This document shows positions 48,615 to 59,578 of a stretch of DNA of 64,000 bases, in pieces. The first letter of the stretch is position 1; each line of letters opens with the position of its first letter. The notes under the pieces are model-generated. The model saw only the letters and a program-made list of their open reading frames with translations. It was not told the origin of the DNA and did not search any database. The stretch is from Massilia agrisoli. GTDB taxonomy: Bacteria; Pseudomonadota; Gammaproteobacteria; Burkholderiales; Burkholderiaceae_D. A program made the position numbers and the translations under genes. The stretch is taken from the NCBI RefSeq assembly GCF_020831365.1, contig NZ_JAJHPV010000009.1:62001-126000 (forward strand), read 5' to 3'.

Positions 48615-50300
48615 TCAGCATTCTTCAGTAGCGGTCAGTTCAGGTTCCTGCTTTACTACCCGTTTTGCCTTTTGTGAGAGGACAATCTGTTTCCTTAACG
48701 CAGGCCGAGGCCGAACGGTAGACACGGGCGCCGAAATCGCCGCCTGCGCCGTGCCCGCCTCGACCTTGAAAATGCTGACGACCCGGGCCAGGTTGGCTGC
48801 CTGTTCCTGCATCGAGGCTGCGGCAGCGGCCGCTTCTTCGACCAGCGCCGCATTTTGCTGGGTTGTCTCGTCCATTTCAAGTATCGTCTGCTTCACCTCG
48901 GCAATGCCGGTGCTCTGTTCCTGGCTGGCAGCGGTGATTTCCGCCATGATGTCGGTTACCTGGCGGACGCTGGCCACCACTTCCTGCATCGTCGCGCCGG
49001 CCTGCTCGACCAGGGTGCTGCCATCGCGCACCTTGTCGACCGAGTCGCCGATCAGCGACTTGATTTCCTTTGCCGCCGCAGCCGAACGCTGGGCCAGGTT
49101 GCGCACTTCGGACGCCACCACGGCAAAGCCACGGCCCTGTTCGCCCGCGCGCGCCGCCTCGACGGCTGCGTTCAGGGCCAAAATGTTGGTCTGGAAGGCA
49201 ATGCCGTCAATGACCGCGATGATGTCGACAATCTTCTTCGACGAATCGGTAATCGAGCTCATCGTGACCACCACGTTCGATACCACCTTGCCGCCGCGCA
49301 CAGCGACCTCCGATGCCTTCGCCGCCAGCTGGTTCGCCTGGCGCGCGTTGTCCGCGTTCTGTTGCACGGTATCGGTCAGCGCGCGCATCGCGCCCGAGGT
49401 CTCGCCCAGCGCCGCCGCCTGCTGCTCGGTGCGCGAGGACAGGTCGAGGTTGCCACTGGCAATTTGACCGGAGGCCGAGGAAATTGATTCAGTGCCCAGC
49501 CGGACATCGCCCACAATCTTGACCAGGCTCGCGTTCATGTGGTTGAGCGCTTCGAGCATCTGGCCCATTTCATCGCGGCTATTGACCTTGATAACGCTGG
49601 TGAGGTCGCCTTCGGCAACCCGGCGCGCCACCCTGACGGCGTAGCTGAGCGGCCCGGTGATGCCGCGCGTGGTGATCACCGCGATGCCGACCGAAATGGC
49701 GGCTGCAACGGCCGCCAGGATCAGGATCAGGGTCTGGGTGCGGTTGCTGACTGCCGCCGCTTCGGCGCCGGCCCTGGCCATGACGCCTTCCTGGTAGGCG
49801 ATAAAGTGGTCGATCTGGGCGAAATACTTGGCTTGCTGCGGGCGCAGCGAGAACATGAACTTCACCATCGCGTCATCCTTCAGGTCGTCATTGACGAGCT
49901 TGATGAAGGCCGCTTGCGCAGGCAGGAACTTGGCACGGACCAGCGCGATTTCCTTCAGGATTTCCTTGCCGCGCGCATCGTGCGTGCTGTCGGACAGCGC
50001 AGTTATGGCCGCGGCGGCACTGGCGTTGCGCGCCTCCACATTGGCCAGTTCTTTCCTGACCTGGTCAGGATCGCTCATCACCAGCACGCTCAGCATGCTG
50101 CGGGTGGCCTCGCTGACGTCGGCCTTGACCTGGTTCGCCGCCACGGTCTTCGGGAAGCGGTCCTGCACCATCGCTTCCACCTCCTTGTTCAGGCTGGCGA
50201 TACGCTGGTAGGAAAGCGCGGCAAGCATCACCAGCAGGGCGATGACGATACCGAACCCGATGGCCAGGCGCTGGCCGATATTCATGTCTCTGACTCTCAT
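48615..50300 (-). CDS. Methyl-accepting chemotaxis protein without C-terminal tether
   Basis: A 561-residue chemoreceptor. TM1 lies at about 12-30, followed by a four-helix periplasmic domain (MCP_signal-bundle type), TM2 at about 192-212, HAMP and the conserved signalling tip [20 protein letters not shown]. Unlike the receptor at 10.3 kb it ends in Glu-Cys with no W-x-x-F pentapeptide. The start may be ATG 50300 or the in-frame ATG 50285 (MNIGQRL). The ligand is unknown. Confidence 0.93.
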   Translation of the reverse strand: MRVRDMNIGQRLAIGFGIVIALLVMLAALSYQRIASLNKEVEAMVQDRFPKTVAANQVKADVSEATRSMLSVLVMSDPDQVRKELANVEARNASAAAAITALSDSTHDARGKEILKEIALVRAKFLPAQAAFIKLVNDDLKDDAMVKFMFSLRPQQAKYFAQIDHFIAYQEGVMARAGAEAAAVSNRTQTLILILAAVAAAISVGIAVITTRGITGPLSYAVRVARRVAEGDLTSVIKVNSRDEMGQMLEALNHMNASLVKIVGDVRLGTESISSASGQIASGNLDLSSRTEQQAAALGETSGAMRALTDTVQQNADNARQANQLAAKASEVAVRGGKVVSNVVVTMSSITDSSKKIVDIIAVIDGIAFQTNILALNAAVEAARAGEQGRGFAVVASEVRNLAQRSAAAAKEIKSLIGDSVDKVRDGSTLVEQAGATMQEVVASVRQVTDIMAEITAASQEQSTGIAEVKQTILEMDETTQQNAALVEEAAAAAASMQEQAANLARVVSIFKVEAGTAQAAISAPVSTVRPRPALRKQIVLSQKAKRVVKQEPELTATEEC

Positions 50301-50470
50301 TGTCCGTAGGCCTCTAAAAAGAATGGGCGTGCTAATTTTTTATCAACAAATATAGCATCCATTAATTCAGAGAAAGTAACCACCTCGCATTATTTCCATG
50401 CTGCACAGCCGCATCTGTGCGCCGTCGGCATCCTCTTTTCGGCACACTAGTGATACAAGGAGGACAAGCG

Positions 50471-50692
50471 ATGCCCTACAAATCGATAGCAGACTTGCCA
50501 GACAGCGTGCGCGATAACGTGCCCAAGCATGCGCAAGAAATCTACAAAGAAGCGTTCAACAGCGCTTACGACGAGTACAAGGAACGCGGCGCCGAAGGGC
50601 GTGAGGAAACCGCCCACAAGGTCGCCTGGAGCGCTGTCAAGAAGAAGTACCGGAAGGATGAAAAAAGCGGCAAGTGGGAACTTGCCGACTGA
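50471..50692 (+). CDS. chaB: ChaB family protein
   Basis: A 73-residue protein matching ChaB over its whole length (MPYKSIADLPDSVRDNVP, HKVAWSAVKKKY). ChaB was named as a regulator of the ChaA cation antiporter in E. coli; that role is not well proven, and no chaA lies nearby. The start at 50471 has AAGGAGGA. Confidence 0.9.
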   Translation: MPYKSIADLPDSVRDNVPKHAQEIYKEAFNSAYDEYKERGAEGREETAHKVAWSAVKKKYRKDEKSGKWELAD

Positions 50693-50705
50693 GGGCGTGG
50701 GCTGC

Positions 50706-51474
<769 letters not shown>

Positions 51475-51581
51475 TTCGGCTCCCTTGCGATGCACCAATT
51501 TAAACGCGCATTATGCCTGAATTCGGCCAGCCTACCCTTGTTGGGTCATTGACCACACTGATAAGCACTCATCTGTGGCGT

Positions 51582-52232
51582 TTACGCCGACTTTTCGTGC
51601 AGTTTGAGCAGATGATAGAACACGATGCCCGCTTTGTCAGCGCGTACCTGTTCCCACGGCGCCAGCCAGGCCGGCGTTTCGCCCTGTTCTGGTGAGAAAG
51701 GCAAGGCTTCGCCGGCTTCGGCGTAGACCAGGCCGCCCTCATTGAGCAAGCCTGCGCACAGCGGCAAGGCCTTGGCGAGGAAATCCTGGCCGTAGGGCGG
51801 GTCGAGGAAGACCAGATCGAAACGCTGGCCGCGCTGGGCCATGCCCTGGGCGGTAACGAAGGCGTCGCCGCGCATGATGGTCACGGCATCGGCTTTCAGT
51901 TTGTCCTTGATGACTTCGAGCTGGCGCACGACTGGCGTATGGCTGTCGAGCATCAGCACCGAGCGGGCGCCGCGGCTGGCGGCCTCGAAACCGAGGGCGC
52001 CGCTGCCGGCGAACAGGTCAAGCACGGTGGCGTTGTTCCAGTCGCCGCCGCGCAAGTGGTTGATCCAGTTGAATACCGTTTCCCTCACCCGGTCCGGGGT
52101 CGGGCGCAGGCCCAGCGCGTCCAGCACCGGCAAGGGCGTGCGTTTCCATTCGCCGCCGATGATGCGCACCTGCTGGGGCGGCGGGGCGCGGTGGACCGGG
52201 ACTTTGGCGGGCTTTGCTGGTTTTTTAGGCAT
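51582..52232 (-). CDS. rsmD: 16S rRNA (guanine966-N2)-methyltransferase
   Basis: A 216-residue methylase. VRIIGGEWKRTPLPVLD starts the fold. SAM motif DLFAGSGALGFEAASRGA lies in the middle, and catalytic motif IV is LDPPYG. It modifies G966 in the 30S head. The basic N-terminal tail (KKPAKPAKVPVHRAP) is longer than usual. Confidence 0.95.
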   Translation of the reverse strand: MPKKPAKPAKVPVHRAPPPQQVRIIGGEWKRTPLPVLDALGLRPTPDRVRETVFNWINHLRGGDWNNATVLDLFAGSGALGFEAASRGARSVLMLDSHTPVVRQLEVIKDKLKADAVTIMRGDAFVTAQGMAQRGQRFDLVFLDPPYGQDFLAKALPLCAGLLNEGGLVYAEAGEALPFSPEQGETPAWLAPWEQVRADKAGIVFYHLLKLHEKSA

Positions 52233-52297
52233 GGCATATCAGGGTGGAATTAACGCGGCGCGACTATACCACGCGACATCCGGCCCAGCCGCGCCCC

Positions 52298-53197
52298 CTA
52301 CTCCTGTTTGGCCGCCGCCAGCACGTTGAAGTCGTCGATCCAGCCCTGCATCCGCTTGTGCGCGTGGGCTTTCTGCTCCGGCGTGGCAATCTTTACAGCG
52401 GTCAGGATCATCTTGGTGGTGCCGTCGATGGACGCGTCGTAGAACGCCTTGCGCTCGGGCGAATCCATGCGCGCGAAGACATCGCGCACCAGTTGCTGCA
52501 CCAGCGGTATGGTTGCCTCGCGGCTCAGCTTCTGGTCGTGCACCTTGCGCAGCAGCGCCAGGATCATCTGCTGGCGGCGCATGCGCTCGTCGAGCCAGAC
52601 TTCGTTGTCGAGCGGGCGCGCGTCGGACGCCTTGCGCAGCGCCGCCTCCTGCTGGCGGCTGAAGTCGCCGAACCACAGGTCGAACTGCTCCATCGCCTTC
52701 TTGAAGCGCACCTTGTTGCGTTCCTCGGTGCCCCCGCGCAGGAACTTCTTGCGGTACTTGTCATTGTTCGATTCAAACTTGCGCGCCAGCGTATTGATCT
52801 GGTCTGGCTTGAGGGAAATGGCAAGCTCGGCCAGGTCGGGCACCGCCTTGTTGGCCAGTTTCTCGGAGCGGGCGCGGATTTCGCGGTAGTCTGCCAGCAG
52901 GTCGGCCTGGGTCAGGTTGCCTGCCAGCTGGCGCTGCCCCTTCTGGAGCAGCTGCACATAATCCTTCAGCTGGGTGCTGCGGTGCCACTGGAACAAGTCG
53001 TCGATATCCTTCTTCACCCAGTCGGACTGGTCGGTATCGATGTCGACATAGGCGTTCAGCCAGTAATACAAGAGCGTGTCGCCATTGTTGTAGGTAAAAC
53101 GGACGCTGCTGCAGGCAGCGACGGTCAGCATGACTGCGATCACGCACAGCAATCGAATCCGATGGAATAAAGTGTCTTGCGTGTTAAACTTTTTCAT
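52298..53197 (-). CDS. DUF6279 family lipoprotein
   Basis: A 299-residue lipoprotein with lipobox VAAC (acylated Cys29). The remainder is mostly alpha-helical and strongly charged ([20 protein letters not shown], then several coiled segments). It matches the DUF6279 family, common in proteobacteria and without known function. The ATG lies only 27 bp from the divergent glmU start, so the promoters must overlap coding sequence. Confidence 0.85.
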   Translation of the reverse strand: MKKFNTQDTLFHRIRLLCVIAVMLTVAACSSVRFTYNNGDTLLYYWLNAYVDIDTDQSDWVKKDIDDLFQWHRSTQLKDYVQLLQKGQRQLAGNLTQADLLADYREIRARSEKLANKAVPDLAELAISLKPDQINTLARKFESNNDKYRKKFLRGGTEERNKVRFKKAMEQFDLWFGDFSRQQEAALRKASDARPLDNEVWLDERMRRQQMILALLRKVHDQKLSREATIPLVQQLVRDVFARMDSPERKAFYDASIDGTTKMILTAVKIATPEQKAHAHKRMQGWIDDFNVLAAAKQE

Positions 53198-53224
53198 CTT
53201 ATTAACTTTTCTGAACGACTGCTC

Positions 53225-54601
53225 ATGAATGTAGTGATACTCGCCGCTGGCATGGGAAAGCGGATGCAATCCGCGCTGCCGAAAGTACTGCACCCGCTGG
53301 CCGGCAAGCCGCTGTTGGCGCACGTGATCGACACCGCGCGTGGGCTGTCGCCGAGCAAATTATGCGTGATTTACGGACACGGCGGCGCAGCGGTGCCGGA
53401 GATGGTTGCCAAGCAGAATAATGGCGCCCACGCCAACATCGATACCGCCCTGCAAGAGCCGCAACTCGGCACCGGCCACGCCGTCATGCAGGCGCTGCCG
53501 CAGCTCGACGAGAACGCGCCGACCCTGGTGCTGTACGGCGACGTCCCGCTGACCACGCTCGACTCGCTCAAGCGCCTGGTCGAGGCCGCTGGCGCCGACA
53601 AGCTTGCGATCCTCACCGTGGAGCAACAGAATCCCTTCGGCCTTGGCCGCATCGTCCGCGAAGGCGGCAAGATTGTGCGCATCGTCGAGGAAAAAGACGC
53701 CAGCGAAGCAGAGCGCGCCATCCGCGAAATCAACAGCGGCATCATGGTGGTGCCGACGCGCCACCTGAAGCAATGGCTGTCTACGCTCCAGAACAACAAC
53801 GCCCAGGGTGAGTACTACCTCACCGACATCGTCGCCCGCGCCGTGGCGGACGAGGTCGCGGTGGTCTCGGCCCAGCCATCGGGCGAGTGGGAAGTAGCCG
53901 GCGTCAACAGCAAGGTCCAACTGGCCGAGCTCGAGCGCCGCCACCAGCTCAACCTCGCCAATGCGCTGCTGGAAAAAGGCGTGACGCTGATGGACCCGGC
54001 GCGGATCGACATCCGTGGCGAGCTCATCTGCGGACGCGACGTCACGATCGACGTCGGCTGCGTGTTCGAAGGCCGGGTGGAGCTGGCTGACGGCGTGTCG
54101 GTCGGCGCGCACAACGTCATCGTCAATGCCAAGATCGCCGCCGGCGCGCAGATCAAGCCGTTCTGCCACATTGAAGACGCGGTGGTGGGTGCCAAGTCGA
54201 TGATCGGACCGTATGCGCGGCTGCGTCCGGGCACGGAGCTGGCCGAAGACGTCCACATTGGCAACTTCGTCGAAATCAAGAACAGCCAGGTCGCCGCGCA
54301 CAGCAAGGCCAACCATTTGGCCTATGTCGGCGACGCCACGGTCGGCTCGCGGGTCAACATCGGCGCCGGCACGATCACCTGCAACTACGACGGCGCCAAC
54401 AAGTTCCGCACTGTCATCGGCGACGACGCCTTCATTGGCAGCGACAGCCAGCTGGTCGCGCCGGTCACGGTCGGCGCCGGAGCGACCCTGGGCGCCGGCA
54501 CCACGCTGACGAAAGACGCGCCTGCCGGCCAGCTGACGATCTCGCGCGCCAAGCAGATGACGATTGAAGGCTGGAAGCGCCCGGTCAAAGTAAAAAAATA
54601 A
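53225..54601 (+). CDS. glmU: Bifunctional UDP-GlcNAc pyrophosphorylase / glucosamine-1-P acetyltransferase
   Basis: A 458-residue enzyme. The N-terminal uridyltransferase domain has LAAGMGKRM (about 6-14) and YGDVPLT. The C-terminal half is a left-handed beta-helix acetyltransferase ([32 protein letters not shown]). It makes UDP-GlcNAc for peptidoglycan and LPS, downstream of GlmS. The ATG at 53225 is the family start. Confidence 0.98.
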   Translation: MNVVILAAGMGKRMQSALPKVLHPLAGKPLLAHVIDTARGLSPSKLCVIYGHGGAAVPEMVAKQNNGAHANIDTALQEPQLGTGHAVMQALPQLDENAPTLVLYGDVPLTTLDSLKRLVEAAGADKLAILTVEQQNPFGLGRIVREGGKIVRIVEEKDASEAERAIREINSGIMVVPTRHLKQWLSTLQNNNAQGEYYLTDIVARAVADEVAVVSAQPSGEWEVAGVNSKVQLAELERRHQLNLANALLEKGVTLMDPARIDIRGELICGRDVTIDVGCVFEGRVELADGVSVGAHNVIVNAKIAAGAQIKPFCHIEDAVVGAKSMIGPYARLRPGTELAEDVHIGNFVEIKNSQVAAHSKANHLAYVGDATVGSRVNIGAGTITCNYDGANKFRTVIGDDAFIGSDSQLVAPVTVGAGATLGAGTTLTKDAPAGQLTISRAKQMTIEGWKRPVKVKK

Positions 54602-54620
54602 GGCAACAGTTTCCCAAATT

Positions 54621-54676
54621 CGGGGTCAGACCACCGGTGTTTTGGAATATTCCAAAACACCGGTGGTCTGACCCCG
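54621..54676. repeat. 56-bp perfect palindrome, family 3 extended
   Basis: The two 28-nt arms are exact reverse complements with no loop; the centre lies between 54648 and 54649. The outer 13 bp (CGGGGTCAGACC) match the family 3 repeat at 47887, and the inner arms are extra. It lies between the convergent glmU and ABC permease genes. Flanking T and A runs suggest terminator use. Confidence 0.9.
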
Positions 54677-54719
54677 ATTTTTGCAATGTTGCCTAAGTAG
54701 ACGCAACGGCTTTTGCTGC

Positions 54720-55904
54720 TCACGCAAGCGCTTCGGCGATGCCGCCGCGGGCGGCTTTGAAGGCGGGCACCAGCGCCGCCAGCAGGGCGACGGCCAGCAC
54801 CGTCACCACCGCCATCGTCATCCGGTTCAGATCGAGCTCGACCAGCATCGGCGCCGGCCGCAGCGCGTGGTGCGCGGAGTACGACAGCGCCGCGCGGTTC
54901 ACTACCCACGCGATCAGCCCGCTTGCAACCAGGCTGATCACCACGCCGATCGCCGCCATCCACAGGGCTTCGGCCGCAAACATCAGGAACACCGACACGT
55001 TGCGCATGCCCAGCGCTCGCAGCGTGCCGACCTCGCGCCGGCGTTCGAAGGCGTTCATGGAGACCGTCGCGGCAATGGCGGCGCCGATCACCGCGAAGGC
55101 CATCCCCGCCACGCTGTCAAACGAGACGTTGGCGGTCTTGTCGGCAACGATGAACGATGGCGACTGCTCCTGCCATGTGCGGATCTCCGCCGTCACCCCG
55201 CCCTGCTTCAGCGCGCGCCGCAGCTGGTCGCGTTTTTCTTCCAGCTGGGCAGGGTCGCTCAGGAAAACGACAAACCGCTCGGTTCGCTGCGTGTCGAGCA
55301 GGCTCTGGGCAAGTTCAAACGGCATCAGCACCGAGCGCGCATCGGCGCTCAGGCCGGCGGTGCTGAAGATGTCGACCACTTCCGCATGCAAGGGCCGGGT
55401 TTGCGCATCGGCCGCCGCGCCGGTCAGCGTGACATTGCTGCCGTTGCGCAGTCCCAGCGTGCGCGCCTGGCCAACGCTCACCGCTATCCCATTGCGCACG
55501 CCGGCCCTGAGCTTGCCCGGCGCGTCGGCCGGCGAGGCCGCATCGACCCCTTCGCCATGGAACAAGGCCGAGCGCTCTCCCGTCGACGCCAGCCCGCCCA
55601 GGCTCATCTGGGGCAGCACCAGCGCAATCCCAGCCGTGCCTTCGACAAGCTGCCTGATGCGCGCCGCTTCTTCGCGGTCGAACATCGGCGCCCCTTCGTT
55701 CTGCTTCGCGCGCGGCCGCTGGATGGCCAGGTGGCCGAGCCGCTCGCCGATCACGGAGCGGTATTCCAGCTGGGCGCGGGTACTGGCGATGTGGCCCGCG
55801 AACAAGTCCAGCGCGGACAGGCTGGCGGCGATCACCAGCACGGCCAGCACGGTGCGCGGGCGCCCGAGCAGCACCGTGCGCAGCGCCAGCCGCTGCGGAC
55901 TCAT
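54720..55904 (-). CDS. FtsX/MacB-like ABC transporter permease
   Basis: A 394-residue permease with one N-terminal helix (about 16-36), a large periplasmic domain and three C-terminal helices (AFAVIGAAIAATVSMNAF, IGVVISLVASGLIAWVV, TMAVVTVLAVALLAALVP). The RRREVGTLRALGMRNVSV segment is the FtsX-type coupling motif. It overlaps the ATPase gene by 4 bp and forms one transporter with it. Lipoprotein transport or mechanotransmission roles are known for the family; the cargo here is unknown. Confidence 0.88.
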   Translation of the reverse strand: MSPQRLALRTVLLGRPRTVLAVLVIAASLSALDLFAGHIASTRAQLEYRSVIGERLGHLAIQRPRAKQNEGAPMFDREEAARIRQLVEGTAGIALVLPQMSLGGLASTGERSALFHGEGVDAASPADAPGKLRAGVRNGIAVSVGQARTLGLRNGSNVTLTGAAADAQTRPLHAEVVDIFSTAGLSADARSVLMPFELAQSLLDTQRTERFVVFLSDPAQLEEKRDQLRRALKQGGVTAEIRTWQEQSPSFIVADKTANVSFDSVAGMAFAVIGAAIAATVSMNAFERRREVGTLRALGMRNVSVFLMFAAEALWMAAIGVVISLVASGLIAWVVNRAALSYSAHHALRPAPMLVELDLNRMTMAVVTVLAVALLAALVPAFKAARGGIAEALA

Positions 55905-56671
55905 ACCTGCACCCGCAGCGGCCGCCGCCGCGCTTCCAGCGGCGTGCCCGCCAGCCGCCCCTCAGTCAGTTGCAGGGTGCGGGTCACCCGGCTGAACTGG
56001 CGCTGGTCGCGCGTCGACAGCACAAACGCGGTGCCGTGCTCGTACTGGTGGCGCGCAAACAGGTCCATCACCAGCCGCACGCAGCCGTTGTCGAGGCGCG
56101 ACGTCGGCTCATCGGCCACCACCAGGCGCGGATGGGTTACCAGGGAGCGCGCGATTGCAACCCGCTGGCTCTGGCTGGCGTCGAGGCGGCCGGGATAGTG
56201 GCGCATCTGGGTCGCCAGGCCGAGGCGAGAGAGCAGGTCGGCGGCGCGCTGCTCGGCTTCTTCGAGCGCGGCTTCGTCGAGCCGCCCGCGCAGCATCAGC
56301 GGCAGCAGCACGTTTTCATGCGCGGTCATCACCGGGATCAGGCTGTATGACTGGAACACGAAACCGATCATCTCGCTGCGCAGGTCGGCGCGCGCCTGGT
56401 CGGACATTTTGGACACCAGCAGCCGCGCAATGATCACGCTGCCTTCGCTGGCGGTGTCGAGCATGCCGATGATATTGAGCAGGCTGGTCTTGCCGCTGCC
56501 ACAGGGCCCGCAGATCGCCACCATCTCGCCCTGCGCCACGGTCAGGTCGATGTCGTGCAACGCCTGCACGCCGGCAAGTCCCTGCCCGTGACGCTTGTGC
56601 ACGCCGGCCAACTGCACCAGTTCAGGGGCCGCAGGGGGCGGGCCGGCCTTCAGGTTCTGCATCATGTCCAT
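55901..56671 (-). CDS. LolD/MacB-like ABC ATPase with degenerate signature and H-loop
   Basis: A 256-residue ATPase. Walker A (GPCGSGKTS, 55-63) and Walker B (LVVADEPT, about 183-190) are intact. The ABC signature, normally LSGGQ, reads LDASQ at 163-167, and the switch His is Arg221 in LSTRDQ. Both changes hit residues needed for ATP closure and hydrolysis, so the protein may be inactive or may only bind ATP. The reading frame is otherwise complete. It is translated first in the pair. Confidence 0.88.
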   Translation of the reverse strand: MDMMQNLKAGPPPAAPELVQLAGVHKRHGQGLAGVQALHDIDLTVAQGEMVAICGPCGSGKTSLLNIIGMLDTASEGSVIIARLLVSKMSDQARADLRSEMIGFVFQSYSLIPVMTAHENVLLPLMLRGRLDEAALEEAEQRAADLLSRLGLATQMRHYPGRLDASQSQRVAIARSLVTHPRLVVADEPTSRLDNGCVRLVMDLFARHQYEHGTAFVLSTRDQRQFSRVTRTLQLTEGRLAGTPLEARRRPLRVQV

Positions 56672-56772
56672 CGCAACTCGCCTCGCATCTTACCGGCCAG
56701 CGGGCCGCTGGCTCATCTGTTGCCAGTAGACACTATTTCCTAGTGGCACAAGTTGCGTGGGGTCAATTCCGA

Positions 56773-57246
56773 TCAGACTGGGATGCGGGTTTCGAATTTA
56801 CTGCGGAAGGTAGAGAAGTAAGTCTTTACATTGCGGACATTGGCGTGGGCGGCGAACAGCTTGTGCGCCAAGGCGTGGTAGGCGGGCATGTCCGCCACCT
56901 GGACAATCAGCACAAAATCCGGCCCCGGCGACACCCGGTAGCACTGCATGACGGCCGCTTCCCCGGCCACATGTTGTTCGAACTCATCCATACGCTCGGC
57001 AGCCTGGACATCCAGCGTAATCTCGACGATGGCGGTGAGCCGCGCGCCCACTTTCTCGGGCACGACAAGGGTGACCTGGCGCGCGATGATGCCTGCCTCA
57101 TGCATCTGCTTGACCCTGCGCAGGCAGGTCGGCGGCGACACATGCACCAGTTCCGCCAGTTCGGCATTCGTATGCGATGAGTCAAGCTGTAGCGTATTGA
57201 GGATGCGACGATCCAAATCATCCATCTGGTAGTGTTGTTCTGACAT
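56773..57246 (-). CDS. Lrp/AsnC-family transcriptional regulator
   Basis: A 157-residue regulator. The HTH region is DLDRRILNTLQLDSSHTNAEL (two parts, about 8-28), followed by LVHVSPPTCLRRVKQM. A RAM domain makes up the C-terminal half. It is divergent from glmS across a 165-bp AT-rich region with palindromes. The ligand is unknown; autoregulation is likely for this family. Confidence 0.92.
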   Translation of the reverse strand: MSEQHYQMDDLDRRILNTLQLDSSHTNAELAELVHVSPPTCLRRVKQMHEAGIIARQVTLVVPEKVGARLTAIVEITLDVQAAERMDEFEQHVAGEAAVMQCYRVSPGPDFVLIVQVADMPAYHALAHKLFAAHANVRNVKTYFSTFRSKFETRIPV

Positions 57247-57281
57247 GTATGTTGAAATAAAACTTCAGATTAATAAGTTCA

Positions 57282-57315
57282 ATGAAAGTAAATTTCATCA
57301 GTCATTCATCATGAA
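57282..57315. promoter_or_regulatory. Candidate Lrp-type operator sites between lrp and glmS
   Basis: ATGAAA-N5-TTTCAT at 57282-57298 and TTCAT-C-ATGAA at 57305-57315 share the same half-site. They lie 36-70 bp from the lrp-like start and about 100 bp from glmS. Confidence 0.45.
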
Positions 57316-57411
57316 ATAATATAACGAAATACAGCGTATTTAGAAAGCATATTTCACAAGCTCTGCACTAGTATTGCCCTATTGTTAATTTACCCATTAA
57401 AAGAGGTCTTT

Positions 57412-59241
57412 ATGTGCGGCATCGTCGGAGCAGTAGCGCAGCGTAACATCACCCCGATCCTGATCGAAGGACTGAAGCGCCTTGAGTACCGCGGATACGA
57501 CTCCTGCGGCGTTGCGCTGCACGTCGATGGCCGCCTCAAGCGTTCGCGCTCCACCTCGCGCGTGGCTGACCTCGAAACCCAGGTGGCAGAAGCCAAGCTG
57601 GGCGGCTTCACCGGCATCGCCCACACCCGCTGGGCCACGCACGGCGCGCCAGCATCCCACAACGCCCACCCGCACTTCTCGCCAACCGAAGAGTCGGCAC
57701 GCATCGCGCTGGTCCACAACGGCATCATCGAAAACCACGATGAACTGCGCGCCGAACTGACCGGCCTTGGTTACGTGTTCCAGAGCCAGACCGACACCGA
57801 AGTGATCGCCCACCTGGTCGACCACATGTATGACGGCGACCTGTTCGACACCGTCCAGCGCGCCGTCAAGCGCCTGCATGGCGCCTACGCAATCGCCGTG
57901 TTCAGCCGCGAAGAACCGCACCGCGTGGTCGCGGCCCGCCAGGGCTCGCCCCTGATCCTGGGCGTCGGCGAAGGCGAAAACTTCGTCGCCTCGGACGCGA
58001 TGGCGCTGGCCGGCACGACCAACCGCATCATCTATCTGGAAGAAGGCGACGTTGTCGACCTGCAGATTGGCAAGTACTGGATCGTCGACAGCGAAGGCCG
58101 CGCGGCCAACCGCGAAGTGAAGACCGTGCACGCGCACACCGGCGCCGCCGAGCTGGGCCCGTACCGCCACTACATGCAGAAGGAAATCTTCGAGCAGCCG
58201 CGCGTTGTCGGCGACACCCTCGAAGGCGTCACCGGCATCATGCCGGAACTGTTCGGCGACAACGCCTACAAGGTCTTCAAGCAGATCGACCGCGTGCTGA
58301 TCCTGGCCTGCGGCACCAGTTACTACGCCGGCCTGACCGCCAAGTACTGGATCGAATCGATCGCCAAAGTACCGGTCAACGTCGAGATCGCCAGCGAATA
58401 CCGCTACCGCGACAGCGTGCCAAACCCGAACACGCTGGTCGTCACGATCTCGCAAAGCGGCGAAACCGCCGATACCCTGGCCGCGCTGAAACACGCACGC
58501 AGCCTCGGCATGGAACACACGCTGACGATCTGCAACGTGTCCACCAGCGCAATGGTGCGTGAATGCGCGCTGTCGTACATCACCCGCGCCGGCGTCGAAG
58601 TGGGCGTTGCCTCGACCAAAGCATTCACCACCCAACTGGCCGCATTGTTCCTGCTGACCCTGACCCTGGCGCAAGTCAACGGCCGCCTCAGCGAAGAAGA
58701 GGAAGCAACCTACCTGAAGCAGATGCGCCACCTGCCGGTCGCCATCGCCGCGGTACTGGCGCTCGAGCCGCAGATCATCGCTTGGGCAGAAGAATTCGCC
58801 CGCAAGGAAAACGCCCTGTTCCTCGGCCGCGGCCTGCACTACCCGATCGCCCTCGAAGGCGCGCTGAAGCTGAAAGAAATTTCGTACATCCACGCGGAAG
58901 CGTACCCAGCAGGCGAACTGAAGCATGGCCCACTGGCGCTGGTCACCGACGAAATGCCGGTGGTTACGATCGCACCAAACGATGCTCTGCTGGAAAAGCT
59001 GAAGTCGAACATGCAGGAAGTGCGCGCCCGTGGCGGCCAGCTGTACGTCTTCGCCGACGTCGACTCCCGCATCAACTCCGGCGACGGCGTCCACGTAATC
59101 CGCCTGCCGGAACACTACGGCCAGCTGTCCCCGATCCTGCACGTGGCTGCGCTGCAATTGCTGGCGTATCACACGGCACTGGCACGTGGCACTGACGTCG
59201 ACAAGCCACGCAATTTGGCGAAGTCGGTCACGGTCGAGTAA
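57412..59241 (+). CDS. glmS: Glutamine-fructose-6-phosphate aminotransferase
   Basis: A 609-residue enzyme that makes glucosamine-6-phosphate. The glutaminase domain begins at catalytic Cys2 (MCGIVGAV). [10 protein letters not shown] and [12 protein letters not shown] follow. The two SIS domains carry the sugar site ([26 protein letters not shown]), and the C-terminus is [11 protein letters not shown]. It has the same length as the E. coli enzyme. No glmS ribozyme is seen upstream. Confidence 0.99.
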   Translation: MCGIVGAVAQRNITPILIEGLKRLEYRGYDSCGVALHVDGRLKRSRSTSRVADLETQVAEAKLGGFTGIAHTRWATHGAPASHNAHPHFSPTEESARIALVHNGIIENHDELRAELTGLGYVFQSQTDTEVIAHLVDHMYDGDLFDTVQRAVKRLHGAYAIAVFSREEPHRVVAARQGSPLILGVGEGENFVASDAMALAGTTNRIIYLEEGDVVDLQIGKYWIVDSEGRAANREVKTVHAHTGAAELGPYRHYMQKEIFEQPRVVGDTLEGVTGIMPELFGDNAYKVFKQIDRVLILACGTSYYAGLTAKYWIESIAKVPVNVEIASEYRYRDSVPNPNTLVVTISQSGETADTLAALKHARSLGMEHTLTICNVSTSAMVRECALSYITRAGVEVGVASTKAFTTQLAALFLLTLTLAQVNGRLSEEEEATYLKQMRHLPVAIAAVLALEPQIIAWAEEFARKENALFLGRGLHYPIALEGALKLKEISYIHAEAYPAGELKHGPLALVTDEMPVVTIAPNDALLEKLKSNMQEVRARGGQLYVFADVDSRINSGDGVHVIRLPEHYGQLSPILHVAALQLLAYHTALARGTDVDKPRNLAKSVTVE

Positions 59242-59266
59242 ATCCTGAAGCCCCGGGCGGGGGGAC
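59206..59266 (+). other. Potential attTn7 region at the glmS 3' end
   Basis: The conserved C-terminal codons of glmS are the recognition site for Tn7-type TnsD, which directs insertion about 25 bp past the stop. No transposon end was recognised here. A T6SS cargo module begins 38 bp after the stop. Confidence 0.35.
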
Positions 59267-59278
59267 GGCCAGGTGTAT

Positions 59279-59545
59279 TTATGTAGTGCGAAAGTTCTGC
59301 AAAGTCGACACCAGCTTAGCCCCGCAGCTGGTAACGTCATCTTCAAAAGCAACTGAAACACCGTTGATGTGATGGCGAGGGGAGCCAGTCACGATCGTGC
59401 ACCCATTGTGCCCGGAGATGGGGCAGGTGCAACGATCGCCGACACAAGCGACTGGAATACCCCCCACCTTCAAATGGGTAGCGCGGGTACTGATCACCTT
59501 GCCGCCGTGGGATGTGGTATCACCTAAACGGATGACTTTACGCAT
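59279..59545 (-). CDS. PAAR domain protein (T6SS spike tip)
   Basis: An 88-residue single-domain PAAR protein: IRLGDTTSHGGKVI, VACVGDRCTCPISGHNGCTI and GVSVAFEDDVTSCGAKL. These segments contain the His/Cys zinc ligands at the tip. PAAR proteins cap VgrG and carry effectors. It is the last gene of the leftward module Tle3-Tla3-PAAR. Confidence 0.92.
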   Translation of the reverse strand: MRKVIRLGDTTSHGGKVISTRATHLKVGGIPVACVGDRCTCPISGHNGCTIVTGSPRHHINGVSVAFEDDVTSCGAKLVSTLQNFRTT

Positions 59546-59578
59546 TTTTTCCCCAAAACTCTACTGGTTTGAACGTCA

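Noticed and set aside
57247-57411. glmS ribozyme
   Set aside because: The region is AT-rich with Lrp-like palindromes and lacks the conserved ribozyme core; the ribozyme is mainly found in Firmicutes.
59242-59280. Tn7 transposon end after glmS
   Set aside because: No TGTGGG-type end or repeated TnsB sites were visible in the 38 bp between glmS and the PAAR gene.
57397-59361. A 654-codon open frame antisense to glmS
   Set aside because: It is a shadow of glmS, with a composition typical of reverse frames in GC-rich genes.
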